DNA of 64,000 nucleotides, from positions 1-64,000 of the forward strand of contig JADLDR010000153.1 in the NCBI GenBank assembly GCA_020846535.1. Direction: 5' to 3'. Below are positions 50,082-59,483 of this stretch, piece after piece (the first letter of the stretch is position 1; every line of letters starts with the position of its first letter). Under the pieces are notes generated by a model. The model searched no databases and had not been told where the DNA came from. It worked only from the letters and a program-made list of their open reading frames with translations. Source of the DNA: Armatimonadota bacterium. Its GTDB lineage: Bacteria; Armatimonadota; JADLDR01. Both the position numbers and the translations under genes were made by a program.

Positions 50082-51500
50082 ATGAACGGGTGTGAGATCG
50101 GTGTGGTGGGGCTGGCGGTCATGGGCGAGAATCTGGCCCTTAACATCGAGCGGAACGGCTTTCCGGTGGCTGTCTACAACCGGACGGCGGAGAAGACGAA
50201 GAGCTTGATGGCCGGGCGGGCGGCGGGCAAGCGGATAGAAGCGGCCTACTCGATCCCGGAGTTTTCGGCCCTCCTGAAGCGGCCCCGGCGGGTGATCCTG
50301 ATGGTGCAGGCCGGCCCGGCGGTCGATGCGGTACTCAGGGATCTGAGCGGCCATCTGGAGGCCGGCGATATCGTCATCGACGGGGGGAACTCCCATTTCC
50401 GGGACACCGAGCGGCGGCTGGCGGCGATGGAGGCGAAGGGCTTTTCGTACCTCGGCATGGGGGTCAGCGGCGGGGAGGAAGGGGCGCTCTACGGGCCGAG
50501 CCTCATGCCGGGCGGGCACGTATCCGCTTACCGACAGGTGGAGCCGATCCTGACGAAGATCGCGGCCCAGGTGGACGACGGGCCGTGCTGCGCCTATATC
50601 GGGGAAAAAGGGGCCGGGCATTTTGTCAAGATGGCGCACAACGGGATCGAATACGGGGACATGCAGCTCATCGCCGAAACCTATGACCTGATGCGGTCGG
50701 TGGCAGGCCTGACCCCGGAGGAGATGCAGGCGATCTTCACCCGGTGGAACGGGGAAGAACTCAACTCCTTTCTAATCGAGATCACGGCCCGGATCGTCGC
50801 GTTCCCGGACGCTTTTTCCGGGCGGCCCCTGGTGGAGATGATCCTGGACAAGGCCGGACAAAAGGGGACGGGCAAATGGACGAGCCAGGCCGCGCTCGAT
50901 CTCGGGGTGGCCGTGCCGACCATCAGCGCGGCGGTCGATGCGCGGATCCTGTCGGCGTTCAAGGCGGAACGGGTCGAGGCGGCCCAGGTCCTCGCCGGGC
51001 CGGTGCCGACTCCTATGACGGAGCCGGGCGAGTGGGCCGAGGCGCTGAAGGCCGCGCTCTACGCCTCCAAAATCTGCTCGTACGCCCAGGGGATGACGCT
51101 CCTTTCGCACGCCTCCCGGGAGATGGGCTACAGCCTGAAGCTCGATGAGATCGCCCGCCTCTGGAAGGGCGGGTGCATCATCCGGGCGGCCTTTCTGGAC
51201 AAGATCAAGGCCGCCTTCCGCGCCGACCCGGGCCTGCCGAATTTGCTGCTCGACGAGGGCTTCCAGGCCGATATGGCCGCCCGCCAGGCGGCCTGGCGCC
51301 GTGTCGTCCGGCTGGCGACCGAGACAGGCGTGGCGGTTCCCGCCATGAGCGCCTCCCTCGCCTATTACGACGCCTACCGCCGCGAGCGCGTCCCGGCCAA
51401 CCTTCTCCAGGCCCAGCGCGACTATTTCGGTGCCCACACCTACGAGCGCACCGACCGGGAAGGCGTTTTCCACACCGACTGGAACCGAGGGGAAGGGTAG
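50082..51500 (+). CDS. gnd: 6-phosphogluconate dehydrogenase (decarboxylating)
   Basis: 472 residues, the long dimeric form. NADP site GVVGLAVMGENLALN, VIDGGNSHFRDTERR, the signature YLGMGVSGGEEGALYGPSLMPGG split over the substrate site, and catalytic GAGHFVKMAHNGIEYGDMQL with Lys and Asn-His nearby. It converts 6-phosphogluconate to ribulose-5-phosphate, CO2 and NADPH. The C-terminal tail ending FGAHTYERTDREG and FHTDW is typical. AGGTGACGC precedes the ATG. No zwf is adjacent. Confidence 0.96.
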   Translation: MNGCEIGVVGLAVMGENLALNIERNGFPVAVYNRTAEKTKSLMAGRAAGKRIEAAYSIPEFSALLKRPRRVILMVQAGPAVDAVLRDLSGHLEAGDIVIDGGNSHFRDTERRLAAMEAKGFSYLGMGVSGGEEGALYGPSLMPGGHVSAYRQVEPILTKIAAQVDDGPCCAYIGEKGAGHFVKMAHNGIEYGDMQLIAETYDLMRSVAGLTPEEMQAIFTRWNGEELNSFLIEITARIVAFPDAFSGRPLVEMILDKAGQKGTGKWTSQAALDLGVAVPTISAAVDARILSAFKAERVEAAQVLAGPVPTPMTEPGEWAEALKAALYASKICSYAQGMTLLSHASREMGYSLKLDEIARLWKGGCIIRAAFLDKIKAAFRADPGLPNLLLDEGFQADMAARQAAWRRVVRLATETGVAVPAMSASLAYYDAYRRERVPANLLQAQRDYFGAHTYERTDREGVFHTDWNRGEG

Positions 51501-51590
51501 AGGGGGTAGAGGGCGGTGGCGCGAGCTTTTGCCAACCGCACGGCCCGTTTGCTCTCACCCCTCGCCCCTATCCCCTTATGAGGAGGCGCG

Positions 51591-52340
51591 ATGCAACCAC
51601 CGCCGAAGGCGACGCATGACTTCGAGCTGCTCGACACATCGATGCAGCAGAGCGATTTCACGCAGACGGACACCTGGCGGGTCTTTCGGATCATGTCGGA
51701 GTTCGTACACGGGTTCGAGGTGCTGTCGAAGATCGGGGAGGCGGTCGCGGTCTTCGGGTCGGCGCGGCTGCCGGAGGAGAGCCCTTATTACCGGGCGGCC
51801 TACAAGACGGCCCGGCTGCTGGCCCGGACCGGGCTGAGCATCATTACAGGAGGCGGGCCGGGGATCATGGAGGCGGCCAACAAGGGGGCGCAGGCGGGCG
51901 GCGGGCTGTCGGTGGGCTGCAATATCGAGCTGCCCTTCGAGCAGGAGCCCAACCCGTATCTGGATATCTACCTCAATTTCCACTACTTTTTTTGCCGCAA
52001 GACGATGTTCGTCAAATACGCCAAAGCTTTCATCATCTTTCCGGGGGGCTTCGGGACGATGGACGAGTTGTTCGAGGCCATCACCCTGGCCCAGACCGGC
52101 AAGATCGTGGCCTTCCGGGTCTTTCTGTTCGGGTCCGCTTACTGGCAGGGGCTGCTGGACTGGCTCCGCAACGTCATGCGTGCCGAAGGGTGCATCGCCG
52201 AGGCGGATTTCGGCCTCTTTACGCTCTGCGACGATCCCGAAGAGATCGCCCGGCAGGTGATCGCGTTCCAGGAGAGCCTGCGGGCGGAACATCAGTCCGG
52301 CCCGGCGAAGGGATCGAGCCGCCAGTCACCCTCTTCCTGA
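51591..52340 (+). CDS. LOG-family (TIGR00730-type) Rossmann protein
   Basis: 249 residues. Nucleotide-binding motif AVFGSARLP, the SIITGGGPGIMEAANKGAQ block, and the catalytic PGGFGTMDELFE motif place it in the LOG/YgdH family. Members hydrolyse the N-glycosidic bond of nucleoside 5'-monophosphates (cytokinin riboside phosphate or purine nucleotides). The YLNFHYFFCRKTMFVKYA segment is the family's dimer region. GAGGAGG precedes the ATG. Its 3' end overlaps the convergent HExxH gene by 49 bp, and the last 20 residues (Ser/Pro-rich) are translated from that shared DNA. Confidence 0.9.
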   Translation: MQPPPKATHDFELLDTSMQQSDFTQTDTWRVFRIMSEFVHGFEVLSKIGEAVAVFGSARLPEESPYYRAAYKTARLLARTGLSIITGGGPGIMEAANKGAQAGGGLSVGCNIELPFEQEPNPYLDIYLNFHYFFCRKTMFVKYAKAFIIFPGGFGTMDELFEAITLAQTGKIVAFRVFLFGSAYWQGLLDWLRNVMRAEGCIAEADFGLFTLCDDPEEIARQVIAFQESLRAEHQSGPAKGSSRQSPSS

Positions 52341-53743
52341 GTGAGCAGGACGACCGGTCCCGGCCCGTTCTGCCCCCGGAGGATCGCGGCCACGACCGGC
52401 AGCCCCTCCGGGCTGCGGTAGACGCCCGCGCGGGCCAGGGCGGCGGTTTCGACGCCGGAAAGACGCGCCTGAAGCGCCTGCCGGTAGCCTTCCAGCGACA
52501 GGCGAGACTGGAGGGCGCGGGGAGAAAGCACGTAGGCGTCCGCCAGCCGCCCGGCGGCCAGGTCGCGCCGCCAGCGCGCCAGGACCGCCAGGGCCGATTC
52601 CCGGACCGGCGTTTCCTCCGCCGCTTGCCGGGCTTCCCAACGCTTCCAGTCCCGTTCCCCCAACAGCTTTTTCAGGGCGTCCTGGCGCTGCGCCTCCAGT
52701 TGACCGGGCGGGACGCCGGGGAGCGTTTCGGCTAAAAAAGCACCGTAGGAACCGGAGGGCGGGCGCTGGGACAGGCGGGCGTAGAGGAGGAGCGCCAGTG
52801 GCATGGAGCCGCCGTGCTGGTCCAGTAGGTAGCGCAGGGTTTCGTTTTCATCGCGCAGGCGGAGCCTGCGGGCGAGCCAGGCATCCGCGGCGGCCACCAG
52901 CGATTCGTCCTCCCCTTCCCGCCAGAGGCGCTCCCGCACGACGCGGGATTCGCGGTAGAGGGGGTCGCCCTGAAGGGCGGCCAGGGCCGCATCCGCCACC
53001 GGAGGGCGCTTCAGGCCGTGCAGCGTTTCGTGGAGGGCGGCGGCCACCGTCTGCCGCGCCTGGCGCTTTGTATTCGGCGTCAAGGAAAGGGCCATCTCAC
53101 CGGGCGCGGCCAGGGCGAAAGCCAGCGGCTTGCCGAAATGGATCAGACGGATGCGAAACGGGGCGGGCGGCGCGGCGCTTTCCCCTAGAAACTGCCGGGC
53201 GGCGGTCAGGAGGCGAGCGGTGTCGTAGGGGCGGAGGCGCTGTTCCAGGCTCCGGGCGCTGTCTTCGAGGGCGGGTCGGATCTCGCGGTGCCAGGAAGCG
53301 ACAAAGCCCCGGGACTGCATGGTTTCCAGAAGCCGGGCGACCGTCGGGGCGGCTTCGAGGACGGGGCGCAGGCGGGCCGCCGCCTCCGGGGGAAAAGCGC
53401 CGGGCCGGGCGGAGCGGGCCGGGCCGGGATTTCGGAAGAGGGCCAGCAAAGCGTCGAAATCGGCGGCTTCGGCACGGGCGGCGAACCAGGCAAGGCTGGA
53501 GGCGCTCACCGAAAGGCTCCGGGCGGCGGCGAACCACTCGGGCGGGAGCTTCGCCTGCCAGACGGCGCGCTCTTGGGCGTAGAAGCGGGCGTACATCGGA
53601 TCGCCGGACATGGCCTGGATGAAGCAGAGGGCATCGACCGGCAGGGAGGGGGCGACCGACCAGCCGGAGGATGCGGGCGGCGTTATGCCCGGACGGGAAA
53701 GCGCCAGCAGGCACAGCCCCAGCCCCAAAACGAGAGATCGCAT
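52292..53743 (-). CDS. Secreted HExxH-containing protein of unknown family
   Basis: 483 residues with a signal peptide (MRSLVLGLGLCLLALSRPGI). The motif HETLH at 238-242 (AALHETLHGL) is a zinc-protease-type HExxH, and a downstream EDESLVAAADAWLAR provides a plausible third ligand as in gluzincins (Glu-x-x-x-Ala pattern). The protein is alpha-helical and Ala/Arg-rich. A C-terminal 60-residue beta domain (VVAAILRGQNGPGPVVLLT) ends it. I cannot assign a named family, so the protease role is inference from the motif. The gene converges with and overlaps the LOG-family gene. Confidence 0.7.
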   Translation of the reverse strand: MRSLVLGLGLCLLALSRPGITPPASSGWSVAPSLPVDALCFIQAMSGDPMYARFYAQERAVWQAKLPPEWFAAARSLSVSASSLAWFAARAEAADFDALLALFRNPGPARSARPGAFPPEAAARLRPVLEAAPTVARLLETMQSRGFVASWHREIRPALEDSARSLEQRLRPYDTARLLTAARQFLGESAAPPAPFRIRLIHFGKPLAFALAAPGEMALSLTPNTKRQARQTVAAALHETLHGLKRPPVADAALAALQGDPLYRESRVVRERLWREGEDESLVAAADAWLARRLRLRDENETLRYLLDQHGGSMPLALLLYARLSQRPPSGSYGAFLAETLPGVPPGQLEAQRQDALKKLLGERDWKRWEARQAAEETPVRESALAVLARWRRDLAAGRLADAYVLSPRALQSRLSLEGYRQALQARLSGVETAALARAGVYRSPEGLPVVAAILRGQNGPGPVVLLTQEEGDWRLDPFAGPD

Positions 53744-53872
53744 GCGCAGGCTCTTTTCTGACCGGATCGGCTACGACGGAAAGGACGCCACCGGCTCTGC
53801 CGACAGCGGGCGAAAACGGCAGGGCATCCGGCCCGGTAGGCTGTTTTCAGCCGTCATCCGGAGCGGGGATGT

Positions 53873-55483
53873 TCAGGTCCCTTGCGGGTCCTGGCGCAGG
53901 CGGGCCTGGGCCTCGCGGGAGAGGTGGCGGCGGTCGCCGAAGGAGATGACCCGGATGGCGGCCCGGGGCTGGACGGGGCACTTGTTCTCGCACTCGCCGC
54001 AGCCGGTGCAGAGGTGGGAGCGGACCAGGGGGCGGCGGCTGCCGTCCTCGCCCTCCTCCCAGGCGATGGCCCGGTAGGAGCAGTGTTCGTCGCAGACGAG
54101 GCATTCTTTCCCCTGCGCCCAGACGAGGCAGTCGCTCCGGTCGATCACGGCGCGTCCGATGTAAAGGTGGCTCTTTTCCTCGGGCGTGAAGGGCTGGATG
54201 GCGTCGGTCGGGCAGACCTCGCCGCAGAGGTTGCAGTGCTGGGCGCAGTAGCCGATATGAGGCACCAGCACCGGCGTCCAGAAGCCTTCCAGCCCGGCTT
54301 CGGCCAGGGCGGGCTGAAGCCCTCCGGTCGGGCAGGCTTTCATGCAGAGGGCGCAGCGGGTGCAGCGGTCGAGGAAGGGCGCTTCGGCCAGGCTGCCCGG
54401 AGGGCGGATCAGGGCGGGCGAGAGGCTTCTGATCTCGCTGTTTCCGGAGCGTTTGGCCCCCAAATCCCCGTTCACCAGCCCGGCCCAGAGCGCCCCTATC
54501 CCAGCGGCCCCCAGCAGGCGGCGGCGCTTCACATCCACCCCGGTATCGAAGCCGGCCCGGCTCAGGGCCAACGGCAGGGCCGTGGAGCGCGGGCCGCAGA
54601 GGGGGACGCAGTTATAGCATTCGATGCATTCGGTGGCCTGGGTGCGGCGCGGGTCGGGCTGGATGGCTCCCATCTTGCATTCCCGGTCGCAGCGCCGGCA
54701 TTCCAGGCAGGCGTCGTCTTTCACCTGGCGGCGCACCAGGCCCCAGCGGGAGAGAAGGGCGAGCAGCGCCCCCAGGGGGCAGAGGTTGCGGCACCAGAAA
54801 CGGCGGCTGGCGTAGCCCAGGGCCAGCACGGCGGCGAAGATCAGGGCGGCCAGCCAGTGGGCGCGGAAATAGGGCTGAATCTGGGGGATCAGCGGGGTCT
54901 GCGCCAGCGAAGGGGCCAGCCGATAGACGAGTTCCTGCCCGCCCAGCCAGCGGCCCATAATCCACAGGGGCGACACGGCGACCCAGACCAGGGTGCGGGT
55001 GATGAGCGAGAGAGGGTCGAAGAAATAGGTCGGTTGGGCCGAGAAAAGGGCCGACACCAGGAGCGAGGCCAGGATATAATACTTCAGGTTGCGGTAAGGG
55101 CTGAGGTCGCGGTTCTTGCGGACGCGGAAGAGGAAGCGGTCGGAGAGGTCCACCGCCGTTCCCATCGGACAGACCCAGCCGCAAAAAAAGCGGCCCAGCA
55201 AGACGGTGATCACCAGCACGCCCACCGAAAAGACCACCATCGAAGGCGTCACGGCCCGCGAGGCTAGCCCGGCGGTCAGGAAGACCAGCGGGTCCGCCCG
55301 GAAGAAGAGATCCACCGGCAGCAACGGCCGGAGCGGCAGCGCCGTCTGCGCCAGCAGCCCCAGAAAGAGCAGAAAAAAAGCGGCCTGCGCCATGCGGCGG
55401 ATATTTTGTATCCGCCACCACTTCGGCTTCGGGGGCCTCGTGATTTTGATGGGCTTCGTCCGGGCGGGTTCCGGCGCTGTCAT
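53873..55483 (-). CDS. Membrane-bound polyferredoxin (NapH/CcoG-like)
   Basis: 536 residues with about five N-terminal membrane segments carrying the NapH-type FCGWVCPMG and WCRNLCPLGAL cysteine motifs, then ECRRCDRECKM, ECIECYNCVPLC, CTRCALCMKACPTG, CNLCGEVCPTDA, CLVCDEHCSY and CTGCGECENKCPV clusters. It should hold several [4Fe-4S] clusters and pass electrons from the membrane quinone pool to a periplasmic or cytoplasmic partner. A KRRRLLGAAGIGALWAGL segment in the middle looks like an internal twin-arginine-type or membrane segment. GGAGG precedes the ATG. It is followed upstream on the same strand by the DUF362 protein, with which such polyferredoxins often pair. Confidence 0.88.
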   Translation of the reverse strand: MTAPEPARTKPIKITRPPKPKWWRIQNIRRMAQAAFFLLFLGLLAQTALPLRPLLPVDLFFRADPLVFLTAGLASRAVTPSMVVFSVGVLVITVLLGRFFCGWVCPMGTAVDLSDRFLFRVRKNRDLSPYRNLKYYILASLLVSALFSAQPTYFFDPLSLITRTLVWVAVSPLWIMGRWLGGQELVYRLAPSLAQTPLIPQIQPYFRAHWLAALIFAAVLALGYASRRFWCRNLCPLGALLALLSRWGLVRRQVKDDACLECRRCDRECKMGAIQPDPRRTQATECIECYNCVPLCGPRSTALPLALSRAGFDTGVDVKRRRLLGAAGIGALWAGLVNGDLGAKRSGNSEIRSLSPALIRPPGSLAEAPFLDRCTRCALCMKACPTGGLQPALAEAGLEGFWTPVLVPHIGYCAQHCNLCGEVCPTDAIQPFTPEEKSHLYIGRAVIDRSDCLVWAQGKECLVCDEHCSYRAIAWEEGEDGSRRPLVRSHLCTGCGECENKCPVQPRAAIRVISFGDRRHLSREAQARLRQDPQGT

Positions 55484-55559
55484 GCGTTCACCTCCGAGGC
55501 AGAGGGTAGGAAAAACGGTGCGCGGGACAGGCGTTCGTTATCCCCTATCCCCTATCCCC

Positions 55560-56549
55560 TCACACTCTTGCGATCTCCAGGGTGTCCAGGTTCATCTCTC
55601 CGAGGCCCAGGTCGCGGGCGCGGGCGATGTAAGGCACGTCGGAGGGCTTCAGGTTGAAGAGGGTGGCGGCGTAGGCGTCGGCGGCCACGGGGTCGGCGGA
55701 GGCGACGATCTGGCGGGTGTCCTTCGTGGGGCCGGGCCCTTTGGGGCCGGAGCCGACCAGAATGCGGGTGGCGTCGATGATGGTCAGGTGGGGCGTGACG
55801 GCGCTGGTGTAATCGGCGATGCACTGGCTGAGGTCGGCATCGTGCCATTCCTGGCGGTTCCAGACCGCGCCCATCAGGTTCTTCATCCCCAGGCTCAGGC
55901 GCGTGGCGCTGTGGTCCTTGGCGACGGGCAGATTGATGAAACAGTCCGCCTCCGGGATCTCGCGGATCACTTGGGCGCTTTTCAGGCTTTTCCCCGCCGG
56001 GATGGAGAGTTCCCGGTACATGGCCTCCTGTGAGGCGGCCACGATCTCGCCGCCCGCCGCCTTGACGGCCTTTTCGATGCCGCTCATCTCGAAACAGACC
56101 TGAGCCGGCTCGTCACAGGGATGCTCCACCACCAGAACGCGGCCCGCGCCGGCCTTTTTGCAGAGGCCGACCACCGCAGCCACCACCTGCGGGTTGGTAT
56201 TGGCCGCCACTTCGGGGCCGCGCGCCCAGCCGATGTTGGGCTTGATCACCACCAGGCTCCCGGACCGAACGAATCGCTCGATCCCGCCCAGAGCGCCCAC
56301 CACCGCCAGCACCTGCGCCTCCGGCTCCCCCTTGGAGGCGACCGCCAGAATGCGCTTCCCGGCTGCCGCCTTCGGGCCGGACGCGGAGGAGGCCGCCCCT
56401 GGCGCTTTCGATGGGTCGGGCGCGGGCCGTGCGGCTCCTTCTTCGCCGGCCCCGGCCCCGGCCCCGGTCGTTGTCGCCTTGCCCTGGCATCCGGCCAGAA
56501 GCGCCGCCCCGGACAGCCCGGCCCAGCGCAGCAAATCTCGTCGTTTCAT
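55560..56549 (-). CDS. DUF362 lipoprotein with a twin-arginine-like signal
   Basis: 329 residues. The N-terminus MKRRDLLRWAGLSGAALLAGC combines an RR motif with a lipobox (LAGC), suggesting Tat export and lipid anchoring. A Gly/Ala-rich linker of 45 residues follows. The core matches DUF362: VVIKPNIGWARGPE, VLVVEHPCDEPA, INLPVAKDHSATRLSLGMKN and DPVAADAYAATLFNLKP. Function of DUF362 is not established, but it often occurs with iron-sulfur or redox proteins. AAAGGAAGG precedes the ATG. It is the first gene of a two-gene set with the polyferredoxin, 76 bp upstream of it. Confidence 0.85.
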   Translation of the reverse strand: MKRRDLLRWAGLSGAALLAGCQGKATTTGAGAGAGEEGAARPAPDPSKAPGAASSASGPKAAAGKRILAVASKGEPEAQVLAVVGALGGIERFVRSGSLVVIKPNIGWARGPEVAANTNPQVVAAVVGLCKKAGAGRVLVVEHPCDEPAQVCFEMSGIEKAVKAAGGEIVAASQEAMYRELSIPAGKSLKSAQVIREIPEADCFINLPVAKDHSATRLSLGMKNLMGAVWNRQEWHDADLSQCIADYTSAVTPHLTIIDATRILVGSGPKGPGPTKDTRQIVASADPVAADAYAATLFNLKPSDVPYIARARDLGLGEMNLDTLEIARV

Positions 56550-56801
56550 CGGCAAACCTTCCTTTGCTATCGGTGCGCAAGACTCGCGTGCGGTTAACCT
56601 TGCACGCCTCCTCACAATCCAGCTTATTGTAGCACATCTGCGTCCGGATTCGCCACATTGAGCGCAATAAGGAGCAGGCATCAAGGCGGCTCCCACCCGA
56701 CGGAACCCTCGTCGCCAATGCGACCGGGAGGCTTCATCCCCGAAGCCTTTCCCACCCCCTACACCCTATTCCCTGTTCCCTCCCCCTGGATCCAGGCAGA
56801 G

Positions 56802-58806
56802 TCACCCATGAAGTTCCAGCCGCTCGACCACGGCGCGGATGAACTCCCCGTCTCGCGTCCAGGCCAGCGGAGACCCACCCGGCTCCCAGGTGAGGGCGGC
56901 GGGATCTGCGGGGGAGTGGATCGTGACGCCGATCCGGTGGATGGGCAACACATCTTCGGTCATGGCGTACCCGACGGTGTGGGAAGGATGCATCGCAGGG
57001 CGCTCGCCGGCGTGGTTGATCAGGTGGATGAGGCGGCGGCGGCCCTGGCGGGCCAGGGCGACCTCCACCACGCCCGGAGCCTGAAGCCGGACCGAAAGGG
57101 TGGCGATGAGGAGGCCGTGGAGGAGGTTTTCCAGCAGGTGGGCCAGATTCCACTGGTTGCCCGTCCAGCAGGCGGCGGCGATATCGGGGGCGATATAGAC
57201 CGCCTGGCCCGCGCCGAAGCGGCTCAGGGTGACGGCGGGATAGCCTGTCGGCAGGCCGGGCGGGGAATAGCGCAGCAGAGGCTGGCCGTCGCCGCGCAGG
57301 GCCGGGGCGCGGAGGGCGGCCAGCGGGCGGGCGGCGGTGGGGCGGGCCAGGCCGATGGCCGATTCGGCCAGGAGGGGCATCGGCATCGCGCCGGGGCGGA
57401 GGCGGTCGTCCTCCAGGTCGATATAGGCATGGATCTGCGGAAAAGCCCCTTCCCAGGCGATCCCCAGAACGTCCCCGAGGGCGCAGCCGCCAGTGGGCCG
57501 GAAATCGGGACCTTGCGTGGCGGTCAGGCCGGTGGCGATGAGGCAGCCGCCGCCGGCCACATACTTCCGGAGGGCCTGACAGGTGGATTCGGACAGGAAC
57601 CGCTGGTCGCAAAGCAGGACGGCCCGATAATCGGAGAGAGTCTTTTCCAGGACCGATTCGCCGAGGGCGTGGTAGGGCAGGCCGCGGGCGGTCAGCATCC
57701 GGTGCGCTCCGAGGAGGGCGGTATGTTCGGCGTGTAGGGCCGGGCCGTGGGTGTAGTCATTTGAAGTCGAGTGGAGGACGGCGAGGTAGGGGTCGGGGAC
57801 GCTGCCCTCCAGGAGCGGCTCGCGCTCGCGGACGAAATCGAAGGTTTTTTTGTAGGCGGAGAGGAGGGCCGGCTCTACGGTGAAGTCGGGGTACATCTGG
57901 TAGCCGATCCAGGTTTTGCCGCCGTTGGCGAGGATGGTGGCGCACTCCTGCCGGAGCGCCGCCACCGGCTTGATCCCCCATTCGCCCCACCACTTCAGAA
58001 AGGCGCTGTTCATGATGTCGAAAGGCTTGCCGGCCCGGGCCCAGTGGCGGGCCTGGAGGCTGCCGTTGGCGACCTGGTTTTCCGGGAAGATATCCAGGCT
58101 CAGAAAGCCGTGCCCTCCGGCGCGTCTTCCGGCTGGCGGTGGCTGTAGCACCAGTCGATCGCTATCAGCGCCTCGGGGTTGCCCCGGCGCACCGCTTCGC
58201 AGACGCGCTCCCGCAGGCGGCGGTAGTAGGCCGCCTGCCAGTCGACATAGCCGGGCCAGGAGGGGCTTTCGGGGCCGGAGGGGATTCCAGGCCGCAGGCA
58301 GCGCGGCAGGCAGGGCAGTAACAGACCGAGGCGGCGTACGTGCCGTCGAAGAAAATGCCGTCTATCGCATAGTGGCGGGCGATCTCTTCGGCCTGGGGCA
58401 GCCATTCCTCCTCGGCGACCCGTGAGTGGTGGCAGATGCTGTGGCCCCGCTTCTGGCCGGAGGCGTCCTCCTCCACCCAGCCGGGATGGAGCTGGGCGAC
58501 CGGCTCGGAGTTGAAGGTATGGTAGTAGGCGATCACCCGGATGCCGCGCCGGTGGCAGGCGGCAATGGTGTCTTCCAGCATATCGAGGCCGCTGGGGAGT
58601 TTGGGATGGAGATAGCCGGCCCGGCCTTTCCGGTAGTATTTCCAGCCGTGGCCGCATTTGGCGAAGCTGGAGACGGCCTGCGCCCCGACCGACGCCAGGG
58701 CCTCGGCCCAGCGTTCCGCGTCGAAGCGGGCGGCGACTTGTTCCGCCGTGCTGTGGGTATGGAAATCGAAAAAGAGCTTCCGGTAGCAGGTGTCGAACCA
58801 GGTCAT
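56802..58806 (-). pseudogene. GH42-like glycosidase interrupted by two single-base frameshifts
   Basis: Coding continues through three frames. The first opens MTWFDTCYRKLFFDFHTHST after GGAAAGG and runs to YCPACR. Near 58285-58305 the frame moves by one base to GIPSGPESPSWPGYVDWQ..., and near 58112-58122 it moves again to GGHGFLSLDIFPENQ..., continuing to the C-terminus. Both shifts are equivalent to one-base deletions. Joined, the product is about 668 residues: an N-terminal TIM barrel with DGIFFDGTYA and AIDWCYSHR, then a GH42-type trimerisation domain (LLCDQRFLSEST, YVAGGGCLIATG) and a beta domain. Conservation on both sides of each shift suggests recent inactivation or assembly error. Confidence 0.75.
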
Positions 58807-58811
58807 GGCGC

Positions 58812-59254
58812 TTACCTTTCCAAGAAGAGTACTTGCGTGTCGCGGGGGGCAAGGGGAACCGTCCAGCCGGGGCCTTCGGGCAGCGATTCGCCGGCGGGCA
58901 GGAGGCGGGCGGCGTAGCGAGCCGGATCGATGGCCCGGGCGTCCGGGGCCAGGCGGGCCCGGACGGCGGTCTCGGTCGGGTTGTGCAGGACGAAATAGAA
59001 GCGGTCGTCCCGGCCGTAACGCTCCACGCGCACCGGGGCAGGTCGGACGCGGGCGCAGGTCACCGGCTCCCAAGCGGCGGCGGTCAGGGCGCGCGGAGGG
59101 GCGTGACAGGGATCAGGGCTTCGGACGGGTTGCCGTGGCCGGGGTGGACGGCGTGCCGCCAGTGCCAGGGCAACTCCCAGGCGGGCCGGGGGGCCAGCAG
59201 ATTCGGAGGGACCGGCGCGGCCACCGTCAGGACGGCGAACCCTATGGAAAGCAT
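58812..59254 (-). pseudogene. Frameshifted sugar-hydrolase-related protein
   Basis: The first frame (MLSIGFAVLTVAAPVPP...LIPVTPLRAP) stops after 56 codons, but the next frame continues the same protein without a gap: RALTAAAWEPVTCARVRPAP, then YGRDDRFYFVLHNPTETAV and a C-terminus ending DTQVLFLER. The break near 59085-59095 is a one-base loss in a GC run (CGCGCG). GGAG precedes the ATG. The C-terminal part resembles the final beta-sandwich of GH42 or similar glycosidases (FVLHNPTETAVRARL). It could be a short stand-alone domain or the tail of a larger glycosidase whose front was lost. It is immediately upstream of the GH42-like pseudogene. Confidence 0.55.
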
Positions 59255-59304
59255 AAGGGTCTCCTATGGATTGGGATGAGGGCTTTCGCGTGGCTTTTTG
59301 AACC

Positions 59305-59340
59305 CCAGATGAACCCGGGTCAAGCCGGATGAAGGCGGAT
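59305..59340. repeat. Dispersed CAGATGAAC-type repeat, copy 1
   Basis: Intergenic string CCAGATGAACCCGGGTCAAG continuing CCGGATGAAGGCGGAT, built of CGGAT-like units. A second copy lies near 63.36 kb. Such tandem variants of CACGGAT are common intergenic repeats. Confidence 0.55.
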
Positions 59341-59483
59341 GTTTTTTTGTTTGGACCCGAGTGGCGACCCAGATGGAGACGCAGCGTGCGGCCTGCGAGG
59401 AGCGTCCGCTGCGGCCATTCCGCGCGCGGGCGTTTGCCTGGGGATGGCTTCGCCGCGAACGCTCCTCGCGAGACCTTCCGATT

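Noticed and set aside
55535-55565. CCCCTAT tandem repeats near gene ends (also near 51.55 kb and 11.52 kb)
   Set aside because: Short C-rich runs of variable length in spacers. They look like simple-sequence slippage and no consistent unit or structure was found.
58100-58120. In-frame UGA as selenocysteine in the GH42-like gene, prompted by tRNA-Sec
   Set aside because: The conserved sequence after the UGA continues in a different frame, so this is a frameshift and not recoding.
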